Assembly: GCA_002256985.1 (NCBI GenBank)
Contig: NCGO01000011.1
Coordinates: forward strand, 62,001-126,000
Reading direction: 5' to 3'
DNA length: 64,000 bases
Origin: Novosphingobium sp. 28-62-57
GTDB lineage: Bacteria > Pseudomonadota > Alphaproteobacteria > Sphingomonadales > Sphingomonadaceae
In this document: piece after piece, positions 43,926 through 52,901 of the stretch
Numbering within the stretch: position 1 is the stretch's first letter
Layout of the letters: each line of letters begins with the position of its first letter
Notes under the pieces: generated by a model
What the model was told of the DNA's origin: nothing
The model's input: the letters and a program-made list of their open reading frames with translations, nothing else
Databases searched by the model: none
Translations under genes and position numbers: made by a program

Positions 43926-45698
43926 TCAGGCTTTGCTGGCGATATAGGCGCGCCATCCGCCAAGGTCCGTGATGTCTTCGGCGCCGGTCAGCGCGCGCGG
44001 TTCGGACACGAAGCCTTTCACGCTGCTGCCGTCAGCCAGCGTGACCGTGCCGATCGCCAGCGGCGGGGGCACATCCACGACGAAGCTGCCGAATTCGGCC
44101 ACGCCCAGTTCGTAAACCTCAAGCTTGATCGCCGCGCCGCCCTCTTCGCTGAAGACCAGTGCGGGCTTGGGCGGGACGCTGTCGGCGATGGCATAAAGCT
44201 TGTAGGTGGGCGCGGTTTCGAACGCGCCGATGAAGGTGGCGTTGCGCGATGTCAGCTGCCAGTGCAGCGGCATGCCTTCAAGGTGTGCGCCAACGACGGC
44301 CAGTTTCACGGTCTGCATTCTGCCCTCCAGATCGAGCGGGGGTGGGGGTGGTAGTTGAGCGGCGGACAGCCACGCATCGGCGGCCGTTATCAGGGCGCGA
44401 TCGCTATCGGCCGGGCCGATCAGTGTGATGCCAAAGCCGGTGCCATTGGCGCGCTGGCCCGCGGGCACAGCTATTGCGGCCATATCGAGCAGGTTCACGA
44501 AGTTGGTATAGGCACCCAGATTGCTGTTGAGCGCTACGGGGGCGGCCAGCAATTCGTCGACGCGATAGGTGGTGCCGGTGGTGGGGAAGACCAGCATGTC
44601 CACTTGTTGCAGCAACTGGTCGGCATGGCGCTTCAGTTCGGCCATGCGGTAAATGCCGTTCCACAGCTCGACCGCGCTCTTGTCCCACCCGGCCTGCACC
44701 ACGGTGCGCACAGTGGGATCGACCGCATCAGGGCTTTCGGTCAGCAGCTTGGCGATGGCCGCGGTGCGTTCTGCGACCCACGGTCCGTTGTAGAGGAGCA
44801 GCGCTGCTTCCTGCAGTGGGGCCATGTCGATTTCGACGACTGTTGCCAGTTCCGCCAACTTGGCCAGCGCCTGATCATAAAGGTATTCGGATTCCAGATC
44901 ACCGAACCACAGCCGCTGTTCGCGCCGGGGGACGCCGATAACTTTGGCGGCAAGATTGTGATCGGCCAAAGGCTTTGACCATGGATCGGCAGGATCGAAC
45001 CCGGCGATTACATCATCGACCAGACGCGCGCCTGCGGTGTCATCGGTGAACACGGTAATGCAATCGATGCTGCGGCAGGCGGGGACCAGACCGTGGGTAG
45101 ACCAGCGGCCCTTGGTGGGCTTCAACCCGATCAGATGGTTGAAAGCGGCCGGCACACGGCCTGACCCGGCGGTATCGGTGCCCAGCGCAAAGGGCACGAG
45201 CCCTGCCGCCACGGCCACGGCAGAGCCGGAACTCGATCCGCCGCTGACGTAGGCCAGATTCGAAGCATTGCGTGGAATGCCATAGGGGCTGCGCGTGCCG
45301 ACAAGGCCGGTGGCGAACTGATCAAGGTTGGTTTTGCCGACGCAGATTGCACCCGCAGCGGTCAGGCGTTCGATCACGGTTGCGTTGGCTTGCGGCGCAT
45401 AGGCAAAGGCCGGGCAGGCTGCTGTCGTTTGCATGCCCGCCACATCGATGTTGTCCTTGGCGGCAAAGGGCACGCCTGCCAGTGGCAGATGCTCGCCTGC
45501 TGCCACGCGCGCGTCAACGGCGTGGGCCTGCGCCAGCAACGCATCGGCAGAGGCGCGGCTGATCCACACTTGCGGTTGAATGGCATCATAGGCGGCAATG
45601 CGTTCGAGCGTGGCTTCCATCACCGCCGCCGCGCTGGTCGCACCCGAACCTACGGCCTTAGCAATTGCCGTTGTGCTCTGCCGGAAAGACGCGCTCAT
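43926..45698 (-). CDS. atzF: allophanate hydrolase
   Basis: This enzyme splits allophanate into ammonia and CO2, the last step of the pathway. The 590-residue protein has the amidase domain with Lys in FAAKDNIDVAGM, the serine triad in GGSSSGSAVAVAAG and a following TDTAGSGRVPAA, and the C-terminal domain of allophanate hydrolases (about 465-590) that the simpler amidases lack. The start overlaps the carboxylase stop as ATGA, so the pair is coupled. Confidence 0.93.
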   Translation of the reverse strand: MSASFRQSTTAIAKAVGSGATSAAAVMEATLERIAAYDAIQPQVWISRASADALLAQAHAVDARVAAGEHLPLAGVPFAAKDNIDVAGMQTTAACPAFAYAPQANATVIERLTAAGAICVGKTNLDQFATGLVGTRSPYGIPRNASNLAYVSGGSSSGSAVAVAAGLVPFALGTDTAGSGRVPAAFNHLIGLKPTKGRWSTHGLVPACRSIDCITVFTDDTAGARLVDDVIAGFDPADPWSKPLADHNLAAKVIGVPRREQRLWFGDLESEYLYDQALAKLAELATVVEIDMAPLQEAALLLYNGPWVAERTAAIAKLLTESPDAVDPTVRTVVQAGWDKSAVELWNGIYRMAELKRHADQLLQQVDMLVFPTTGTTYRVDELLAAPVALNSNLGAYTNFVNLLDMAAIAVPAGQRANGTGFGITLIGPADSDRALITAADAWLSAAQLPPPPPLDLEGRMQTVKLAVVGAHLEGMPLHWQLTSRNATFIGAFETAPTYKLYAIADSVPPKPALVFSEEGGAAIKLEVYELGVAEFGSFVVDVPPPLAIGTVTLADGSSVKGFVSEPRALTGAEDITDLGGWRAYIASKA

Positions 45699-48600
45699 GC
45701 GGCTTTCTCCAGCGCAAACATCGGCGCACCGGGCTGCAGCGATTGCTTTTCAGCGCAGTACATCGCTACGACCTTGCCCGAATTGGGGCTGAGGACCGGG
45801 CATTCCATCTTCATCGATTCCAGCACGGCGATGGTATCGCCAGCCTGCACCTGATCGCCGGTGGCCACCAGCAGCTTCCATACGCTGCCGCCGAAGGGGG
45901 CTTCGACCACATCTGCGCCATCGGGCACGGTGATCGCAGCTTCTGCCGGGATGTCCGAATCGCTGAGCGCAGAGACGCGATCAAACTCGCCCATGGCCTG
46001 CCAGTCTGCGCGCTCGGCATCGAAGGCGGCTTTGCGCTGTGCTTCGAAGGCGCTGATCGCTTCGGCATTGTCGGCCAGATACTTGCGGTAATCCGAAAGG
46101 CGGAATTCGGACGGTTCGATGGTGATGGAGCGTCGCCCGCTGGGGAAATCACGCCGCCATTCGGCCAATTCCTCGGCGCTGACCGGATAGAAGCGAATCT
46201 GGTCGAAGAAGCGCAGCAGCCACGGCTTGCCTTCGATAAAGTCGGCGGTCTGGCGGTGCGTATTCCACACTTGCACGGTGCGGCCAAACAGCTGGTAACC
46301 GCCGGGCCCTTCCATGCCATAGATGCACATATAGGCCCCGCCGATGCCGACCACATTGGGCGGCGTCCAGGTGCGCGCGGGGTTGTACTTGGTGGTGACC
46401 AGGCGGTGCCGGGGATCGACCGGGGTGGCCACCGGCGCGCCGAGGTAAACATCGCCAAGGCCCATCACCAGATAGCTGGCCTCGAAGATCAGGTTCTCCA
46501 CCGCCGCCACATCGGGCAGGCCATTGATGCGGCGGATGAATTCGATGTTGTCCGGGCACCATGGCGCATCGTCGCGCACTGCGCCCATGTACTTTTCGAT
46601 GGTTTCGATGGTGGCAGGGTCGCGCCAGCTCAGCGGCAAGTGGACGATGCGTGATGGGATCGCGAAGTCCTCCAGATCGCCCAAGCGCTCCTCTGCCGCA
46701 ATCAGCGCGGCCAGTGCAGCGGCCTGATCAAGTGCTTCGCCATCGAAGTGCAGTTGCAGCGAGCGGATGCCGGGGACGATGTCGATCACGCCGGGCAGGG
46801 CCATGCGCTCCAGCTCGGTCATCAACGCGTGGACACGGATGCGCAGTTCGATGTCGAGCACGATCGGGCCATATTCGACGAGAATGTTGCGATCACCCTG
46901 CTGGCGATAGACGGTGCGCGGGCGGCCGGGGCCTTCGGGCAGGTCTGCCAGCACCGGAGTCTGCGTTGCCACCGCGCAGGTGCGGCTTGGGGGCGTCTTG
47001 GTGCCGTTCAGAAGCAGCGCTTTTTGTGCTGATGATGCGGCGGTTGCTTCGGCCATTGTCACTGGCACGAAGCGCACTTTGTCTCCGGCTGAAAGCTGGC
47101 CGACTTTCCACAAGTCTGCCGCGATCACCACGAAGGGGCACACGAATCCGCCCAGCGAGGGGCCATCCGGGCCAAGGATGATCGGCATGTCGCCGGTAAA
47201 GTCCACCGCGCCGATGGCATAAGGGTTATCGTGGATGTTGGATGGGTGGAGACCCGCCTCACCGCCATCGCGCCGTGCCCATTCGGGCTTGGGGCCAACC
47301 AGGCGCACGCCAGTGCGGTTGGAATTGTAATGCACTTGCCAGTCCGCCGCGACGATCATGTCGATATCGTCATCGGTAAAGAAATCGGGCGAACCATGCG
47401 GGCCATAGAGCACGCGCAACGACCAGTCGGTTGGCAGCGCGGGCAGGGGGATTGCGGGCGTGGCTTCGCTGGAGGGCGCGCCTGCCAGATGCAGAACATC
47501 GCCTGCCACCAGACGCCGTGCAGCATGGCCACCGAACTGGCCCAGTTCGAAGGTGCTGCAACTGCCAAGATAAGGGGCGATGTCCAGCCCGCCTGCGATC
47601 AGCAGATAGCCGCGCATGCCACCGCCATGCGCGCGGCCAAGGCTCAACGTCTGCCCCGCCGCGATGTCGAACGGGGTGCCCAGCGGCACGGGCTGGCCAT
47701 CCAGCGTCGCGCCAAAGTCCGCGCCGGTCAGGCACACGCGCGCAGCGGCGGAGAATGCCAGCGTCGGGCCGGTGACGGTCAATTCCAGACCGGCCATGCC
47801 TTCGGGATTGCCGAGCAGGCGGTTGCCGATGCGGAACGACTGGTCGTCCATCGGGCCTGAAGGTGGCACGCCCACGGCCCACAGCTTTTGCCGCCCCGGC
47901 CAGTCCTGCACGGTTGTGGCGGTGCCGCCGCTGATGACGCGGAAGCTTTGCGGGGTGTAGGTCACGCTTTCCAGCGCGCGGGTGGAAACCTCGCCACTGG
48001 TAAAAGCGGGGCAAGCCACCACATCGCGCAGCCAGCGCAGGTTGGTTTCGATTCCGTCGATGCGGCTGGCAGCCAGCGCCTGCTGCATCGCGGCCACGGC
48101 GGCTTCACGGGTGTCGGCATGGACGATCAGCTTGGCCAGCATCGGATCGTAAAACGCGCTGACTTCGCTGCCCGCCATGATCCACGTTTCGGCGCGCACG
48201 CCTTCCGGGAACTGCACGGAGGTAAGCGTGCCCGAAGTGGGCCGGTAATCCAGCGCCGGGTCTTCGGCATAGAGCCGCACTTGTACCGAATGGCCCTTTG
48301 GCGTGGTCGGCGCGGTGTCGAGGAAGCTGTAATCGCCCGCAGCGCCGCGGATCATCCATTCGACCAGATCCACGCCGAAGACCATTTCGGTCACGCCGTG
48401 TTCCACCTGCAGGCGGGTGTTCATTTCGAGGAAGAAGAACTCCTCGCGGTCGGCGTCGTAAAGGAACTCCACGGTGCCTGCGCTGCGATATTGCGCCGCC
48501 TCACCAAGGCGGATCGCGGCGGCGAACAGCGCTTGCCGCACCGCTTCAGGCAGGAGCGGGGCGGGGGCTTCTTCCACGACCTTTTGGTTGCGCCGCTGCA

Positions 48601-49306
48601 GCGAGCAATCCCGCTCGCCCAGCGCCACCACGCGCCCCGCGCCATCGCCGAAGATCTGCACTTCTACGTGCCGCGCGCGGCGCACGAAGCGTTCGAGGAA
48701 CACGCCCGCATCGCCAAAATTGCTCTGCCCGAGCCGCGCCACGGCGGCGAAGCCTTCGCGCACATCGGCCTCGCTCTCACACACGCGCATGCCGATGCCG
48801 CCGCCACCTGCGGTGGCCTTGAGCATCACCGGAAAGCCGATGGCCTGCACTGCCGCAATCGCCGCCGCCTCATCGGTCAGGAGGTCGCTCCCCGGCGCCA
48901 GCGGGAGTCCGTGTGCGGCGGCCAGTTCGCGCGCGCTGTGCTTCAGGCCGAAGGTGCGGATATTGTCCGCCGTCGGCCCGATGAATTCGATCCCTGCATC
49001 GGCACAAGCTGCCGCAAAATCAGTGTTTTCCGAAAGGAACCCATAGCCCGGATGGATCGCGCCTGCGCCGGTGCGCTTTGCCGCCGCGATGATCTTGGCG
49101 ATATCCAGATAGCTCTCGCTCGGCCGCGCGCCGCCGATGCAGACCGCCTCGTCAGCCTCTGCCACATGCAGCGAGCCTTCATCCGCATCGGAATAGACCG
49201 CGACGGAGCGCAGGCCCATGGCGCGCAACGTGCGGATGATCCGGGTGGCAATCGTCCCCCGGTTGGCAATCAGGACGGTATCGAAGGTCATGGGTTTAAC
49301 AGTCAT
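45695..49306 (-). CDS. uca: biotin-dependent urea/guanidine carboxylase
   Basis: A large multidomain enzyme of 1203 residues. Order: biotin carboxylase (about 1-450, VLIANRG..RTLRAMG and the ATP-grasp with KATAGGGGIGM), KipI/KipA-like carboxyltransferase domains (about 500-1090) and a biotinyl domain at the end with the biotin lysine in LESMKMECPV. It carries CO2 to its substrate using ATP. The neighbouring DUF1989 pair and SsuABC-type transporter are the set that recent work ties to guanidine, with carboxyguanidine as product; fungal-type enzymes prefer urea. Which substrate is used here is inferred from context. ATG 49306 overlaps the upstream gene by 4 bases. Confidence 0.93.
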   Translation of the reverse strand: MTVKPMTFDTVLIANRGTIATRIIRTLRAMGLRSVAVYSDADEGSLHVAEADEAVCIGGARPSESYLDIAKIIAAAKRTGAGAIHPGYGFLSENTDFAAACADAGIEFIGPTADNIRTFGLKHSARELAAAHGLPLAPGSDLLTDEAAAIAAVQAIGFPVMLKATAGGGGIGMRVCESEADVREGFAAVARLGQSNFGDAGVFLERFVRRARHVEVQIFGDGAGRVVALGERDCSLQRRNQKVVEEAPAPLLPEAVRQALFAAAIRLGEAAQYRSAGTVEFLYDADREEFFFLEMNTRLQVEHGVTEMVFGVDLVEWMIRGAAGDYSFLDTAPTTPKGHSVQVRLYAEDPALDYRPTSGTLTSVQFPEGVRAETWIMAGSEVSAFYDPMLAKLIVHADTREAAVAAMQQALAASRIDGIETNLRWLRDVVACPAFTSGEVSTRALESVTYTPQSFRVISGGTATTVQDWPGRQKLWAVGVPPSGPMDDQSFRIGNRLLGNPEGMAGLELTVTGPTLAFSAAARVCLTGADFGATLDGQPVPLGTPFDIAAGQTLSLGRAHGGGMRGYLLIAGGLDIAPYLGSCSTFELGQFGGHAARRLVAGDVLHLAGAPSSEATPAIPLPALPTDWSLRVLYGPHGSPDFFTDDDIDMIVAADWQVHYNSNRTGVRLVGPKPEWARRDGGEAGLHPSNIHDNPYAIGAVDFTGDMPIILGPDGPSLGGFVCPFVVIAADLWKVGQLSAGDKVRFVPVTMAEATAASSAQKALLLNGTKTPPSRTCAVATQTPVLADLPEGPGRPRTVYRQQGDRNILVEYGPIVLDIELRIRVHALMTELERMALPGVIDIVPGIRSLQLHFDGEALDQAAALAALIAAEERLGDLEDFAIPSRIVHLPLSWRDPATIETIEKYMGAVRDDAPWCPDNIEFIRRINGLPDVAAVENLIFEASYLVMGLGDVYLGAPVATPVDPRHRLVTTKYNPARTWTPPNVVGIGGAYMCIYGMEGPGGYQLFGRTVQVWNTHRQTADFIEGKPWLLRFFDQIRFYPVSAEELAEWRRDFPSGRRSITIEPSEFRLSDYRKYLADNAEAISAFEAQRKAAFDAERADWQAMGEFDRVSALSDSDIPAEAAITVPDGADVVEAPFGGSVWKLLVATGDQVQAGDTIAVLESMKMECPVLSPNSGKVVAMYCAEKQSLQPGAPMFALEKAA

Positions 49307-49950
49307 GCTGCCACGATCATGCGGACGGGGGTGGGGTTGAAGGCGTTGCACGGGTTGTTGATCTGCGGGCAGTTTGAAACGACCACGGTCACGTCCATCT
49401 CGGCATAGAGGTCCACGGTCAGCCCCGGCGCGGAGATGCCATCGACGATGCCGAGCGTCCCGTCGGCCTCGACCGGCACGTTCATGAAGAAGTTGATGTT
49501 CGGCACGATATCGCGCTTACCGCGCCCTTCGAGCAGGTTGGCCTCAAGGAAATTCTCGACACAGGCATGTTGAGACTTGGTGTGATGACCGTAGCGCAAG
49601 GTATTGGATTCGCACGAGCATGCCCCGCCGATTGTATCGTGATATTCCACGGCAGAGGCGGCGATGGTCATCATCGGGCGGCCTTCGTTTGACATCAGCT
49701 TCGTGCCGGTGCGCAGGAACAGGTTGCCTTGCGCGGCCACGGTATCTTGCGCGCTGTAGCGCTCGGCGTCGTCAGCCGTGCTGTAGAGCAGGAAATCGAC
49801 TGCCTGATTGCCTTCAAGGTCGACAATGCGCAGCGTCTGGCCCTTGGCCACGTGATAGAGCCACGGCGCGCGCGAGGGCACGATCTCGTCATGCACGATG
49901 GTGGCAGACAGGCCAGAGAGATAATGGCCGGAGAGGTGGGGATCGCTCAT
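49303..49950 (-). CDS. DUF1989 protein (urea amidolyase-associated protein 2 type)
   Basis: The 215-residue protein belongs to the DUF1989 family, one of two such proteins that go with bacterial guanidine carboxylase and together act as carboxyguanidine deiminase, giving allophanate. It keeps the full Cys/His pattern: AVEYHDTIGGACSCESN, RYGHHTKSQHAC. Its stop overlaps the carboxylase start. It lies 16 bases after its paralogue at 49967. Confidence 0.9.
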   Translation of the reverse strand: MSDPHLSGHYLSGLSATIVHDEIVPSRAPWLYHVAKGQTLRIVDLEGNQAVDFLLYSTADDAERYSAQDTVAAQGNLFLRTGTKLMSNEGRPMMTIAASAVEYHDTIGGACSCESNTLRYGHHTKSQHACVENFLEANLLEGRGKRDIVPNINFFMNVPVEADGTLGIVDGISAPGLTVDLYAEMDVTVVVSNCPQINNPCNAFNPTPVRMIVAA

Positions 49951-49966
49951 CAGATGGTTCCTCGCT

Positions 49967-50791
49967 TCAGCGACGGTAGTAGTCTTCGACGTTCAGGAAG
50001 GCGCGAAGACCCTCCGGCGTCGCATTGCGGATGCTATCGTCAGCAGCGGTGACGGCCCCGCGCCAAGCGGTGGCGCGCAGCGGGGTGACCGCGTATTCGG
50101 CGCGCGGATCAAGCACATGCGGGCAATTGGCGATCACCACGATCACTTCCATTTCTGCGCGCAGCACCACTTCGCGTGCGGGCGCAAATGGGCCGACCAC
50201 AGGCGTGATCGTGCCATCCAACTCGATCTTCGTGCCCTTGAACAGGTTGACGCAAGGATGCACATCGCGCCGCCCCAGCCCATGCTTGGCTGCGCCGAGC
50301 AGGAAGCGGTCCCGCCCGTTGGGATAGGCCCCGCTGTTCCGGCCTTCGCCATACTTCGCCAGATTGGTGGCGGCATTCGACGTGCCGCTGAAGCAATCGT
50401 GTGTTTGCGCATCGTCCGCCTCGATGCTCATCAACACGCGGCCCATGTCGGACAGCAGCAGCTTGCCTGCCTCAAGATAGGCGTTCCACTGCACCTTGAC
50501 CGTATCGGCCACGTTCAGGCGCTCGGTCGGCATTTCCGCGTTGAACACTTGCAGCCCGGCGCAGGCATCGCCCTTCACATCGATCAGCCGCAACCGGCTG
50601 CCGCGTGCCAGACGCCGCGTGGCATAGCCGCCCGCTGCAATCGTCTCTTCCCACACCACATCATCGGCGGAGATGCCATCGGGCAGATCGCTGGCGACTG
50701 GGGGCAGCACCGGCATGGCTTCCACCACGGTGCCCCCCATGCTGCGCGCATGATCGCGCGCGGCCATCGGGTTAGCGAGAGTTTCGGTCAT
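49967..50791 (-). CDS. DUF1989 protein (urea amidolyase-associated protein 1 type)
   Basis: The 274-residue paralogue is longer at its N-terminus. In the key region it has THDCFSGTSNAATNLAKYG where its partner has HDTIGGACSCESN..LRYG, so the Cys-x-Cys and some of the later Cys/His are absent or moved, while VHPCVNLFKG remains. The two subunits probably form a heteromer; which one carries the active site is open. Its start overlaps the regulator gene's stop. Confidence 0.88.
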   Translation of the reverse strand: MTETLANPMAARDHARSMGGTVVEAMPVLPPVASDLPDGISADDVVWEETIAAGGYATRRLARGSRLRLIDVKGDACAGLQVFNAEMPTERLNVADTVKVQWNAYLEAGKLLLSDMGRVLMSIEADDAQTHDCFSGTSNAATNLAKYGEGRNSGAYPNGRDRFLLGAAKHGLGRRDVHPCVNLFKGTKIELDGTITPVVGPFAPAREVVLRAEMEVIVVIANCPHVLDPRAEYAVTPLRATAWRGAVTAADDSIRNATPEGLRAFLNVEDYYRR

Positions 50792-51267
50792 GTCACCGCT
50801 CCATCGGTTTCGCCTTCGCTTCCGTCCTGCTCATAGAGCGGCGGGAGAAGGGCGGTTGTCGTTACGAGTTCAAGCTGCTGCACCCCGCGCACACGGCGCA
50901 GCGCATCGGAAAGCTCTTTCAGCCGCTCGGCCGCGCCTTGGACCAGCAGCACTTCGAGCGATTGATCGTCCTGCAAAAAGACATGCTGCGACGAGATCAC
51001 CTCCTTGAGGTAATCGGCCTGAGTCTGCGCCAACTGGTGCCGCACCCGGCCCCGGTCGCCGCGATAGACCACGGTCACCGTGCCGGCGAGCGTCTCCTCG
51101 GGCCGGGTATAGGCCTCATGCGCAGCCAGTGCGTGGCGGATCAGTTCGGAGATCAGCTGGGACCGCGATGGCAGGCGGCGTTCCTCCACCATCATGTCCA
51201 GCTTGCGGAACAGGCTGGCGGGCAGGCTCATGCTCAGCCGCGCAAGGGGTTCGGGCGCAGGCGTCAT
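50788..51267 (-). CDS. NikR-like ribbon-helix-helix/ACT-type regulator
   Basis: The 159-residue protein has an N-terminal ribbon-helix-helix (LSMSLPASLFRKLDMMVEERRLPSRSQLISELIRHAL) and a C-terminal half that aligns with the regulatory domain of NikR (TVVYRGDRG, SSQHVFLQDDQSLEVLLVQG). Of the four nickel ligands of E. coli NikR (His76, His87, His89, Cys95) only His87 is kept (His95 here); the others align with Phe97, Ser103 and no His. It is therefore unlikely to sense nickel like NikR. Position inside the operon suggests it controls these genes. Both ends overlap neighbours. Confidence 0.85.
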   Translation of the reverse strand: MTPAPEPLARLSMSLPASLFRKLDMMVEERRLPSRSQLISELIRHALAAHEAYTRPEETLAGTVTVVYRGDRGRVRHQLAQTQADYLKEVISSQHVFLQDDQSLEVLLVQGAAERLKELSDALRRVRGVQQLELVTTTALLPPLYEQDGSEGETDGAVT

Positions 51268-52034
51268 GCCGCAGCCCCTTGTGCAACAGGTGCCTCCGGC
51301 TCGACCGGCGCAGGCTTCGTGAGCGGCAGGTCATAGACCGCCGTTGCGCCATAACGGTGCGGCGCGTGCGGATCATGGCGGCGTTTGTCGAGCGCCAGCA
51401 CGCGGGTGCCCAGCGAAAACGCTTCGCGGATGTCGTGCGTCACCATGATCACGGTCAGCTCATACTGCCGCCACAGCCGGGTGATCAGCGTGTGCATATC
51501 GGCGCGAATGCCTGGATCGAGCGCGCCGAAAGGTTCGTCAAGCAGCAGGATGCGCGGGCGCTTGATCAGGGCCTGCGCGATGGCAAGGCGCTGCTGCATC
51601 CCGCCCGACATTTGCGCCGGGTAAAGGTGCATGCTGTCTTTCAGGCCCACAGCTTCCAGCATTTCTGACGCTTCTGCCTCGGCCGCCTTGCGCCGTGCGC
51701 CAAACAGGCGGGCCAGCAGCGGTGCTTGCGTGCATTCCAGCCCGAACACCACATTGCCCAGCACGGTCAGGTGCGGAAAGACCGAGTATTTCTGGAACAC
51801 CACGCCCCGGTCCGGCCCGCATTCGGGCGGCAGCGGCGCACCGTCGAGCGTGATCGTTCCGCGCGTCGCCTGTTCCTGCCCCAGGATCACGCGGAGGAAG
51901 GTGCTCTTGCCTGCACCCGAGGGGCCGACGACCGAGACGAACGAGCCTGCGGCCACATCGAGATTGACCTTTTCGAGCACGATGCGGTCGCCATATTCGA
52001 CCCACACGTCCTTCAATGTCAGCAGCGCGCTCAA
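51264..52034 (-). CDS. ABC transporter ATP-binding protein (SsuB/TauB type)
   Basis: The 256-residue ATPase has Walker A GPSGAGKST, the Q-loop, the signature MSGGMQQRLAIAQAL, Walker B ILLLDEPFGALD and the switch VTHDIREA. It belongs to the nitrate/sulfonate/taurine group. The start is a TTG at 52034 that overlaps the permease stop (TTGA), so translation is coupled. The operon context suggests it imports guanidine, urea or a related compound. Confidence 0.92.
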   Translation of the reverse strand: MSALLTLKDVWVEYGDRIVLEKVNLDVAAGSFVSVVGPSGAGKSTFLRVILGQEQATRGTITLDGAPLPPECGPDRGVVFQKYSVFPHLTVLGNVVFGLECTQAPLLARLFGARRKAAEAEASEMLEAVGLKDSMHLYPAQMSGGMQQRLAIAQALIKRPRILLLDEPFGALDPGIRADMHTLITRLWRQYELTVIMVTHDIREAFSLGTRVLALDKRRHDPHAPHRYGATAVYDLPLTKPAPVEPEAPVAQGAAA

Positions 52035-52846
52035 TGTGCTGCTCCATGGGCCCAGGGGAAGGCTCTCGTGCTGAGCTTTGACAGCGCCACGTCCATCACG
52101 ATGGCCAGCAGAGCGATCCACGCGACATATGGGATGATCACATCCATCGCGAGGTAACGGCGGACGAGGAAGATGCGGTAGCCAAGCCCCACGTCAGACG
52201 CGATGGCCTCGGCCGAGATCAGGAATACCCATGCCGGGCCAAGCGCCAGTTTAAGCGCCACCAGCAGCCGGGGCAGGGCTTGCGGCAGCGCCACGCGCAG
52301 CATGATCTGCCAGCTTCCCGCGCCCAGCGTCTGCGCTTTGACAATCTGTTCGCGCGGCAGGGCGCCCACATGCCCTGCCACATCGCGTACCATCACCGGG
52401 GCAATGCCGATCACGATCAGCGCCACTTTGGCGGTTTCACCAAGGCCCAGCGCGATGAACAGGATCGGCAGAAGCGCGATTGGTGGGATCACGGCGATGC
52501 CGGTGACCAGTGGGCCAAACATGGCCCGGACCGGTGGCAGCACGCCCAGCAGCAAGCCCACCAGCAAGGCCATCAGCGTGGCAATACCAAGGCCAAGCCC
52601 CAAGCGCTGCAGGCTTGCCAGCGTATCGGCCCAGAACACCAGATTGCTGCTGAGCACATCGGGCTGCTGCATCATCTTCCAGATCGCCGTCCCCATGGCA
52701 GAGGGGAGCGGCAGGATCTTGTCAGCCGGGTTTGCAGCGTGGCGCTGGGCCGATGCCACCAGATAGCCGATGGTCAGCAAGCCAATCGGAATGGCACCCA
52801 GCCCGAAGGCCTGTCTGCGCCCGATGTGTCGGTTTACCCAGCGCAT
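52031..52846 (-). CDS. ABC transporter permease (SsuC/TauC type)
   Basis: The 271-residue protein has about six membrane helices and the cytoplasmic EAA-type loop AQTLGAGSWQIMLRVALPQALPRLL. ATG 52846 has AAGGAGG ahead. It is the membrane half of the transporter with the genes on each side. Confidence 0.92.
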   Translation of the reverse strand: MRWVNRHIGRRQAFGLGAIPIGLLTIGYLVASAQRHAANPADKILPLPSAMGTAIWKMMQQPDVLSSNLVFWADTLASLQRLGLGLGIATLMALLVGLLLGVLPPVRAMFGPLVTGIAVIPPIALLPILFIALGLGETAKVALIVIGIAPVMVRDVAGHVGALPREQIVKAQTLGAGSWQIMLRVALPQALPRLLVALKLALGPAWVFLISAEAIASDVGLGYRIFLVRRYLAMDVIIPYVAWIALLAIVMDVALSKLSTRAFPWAHGAAH

Positions 52847-52901
52847 GCATGCGCCTCCTTGAAAACGTGATGGCCGGGCCGGAGAGCCTGCGTCTTGGTG
52901 A

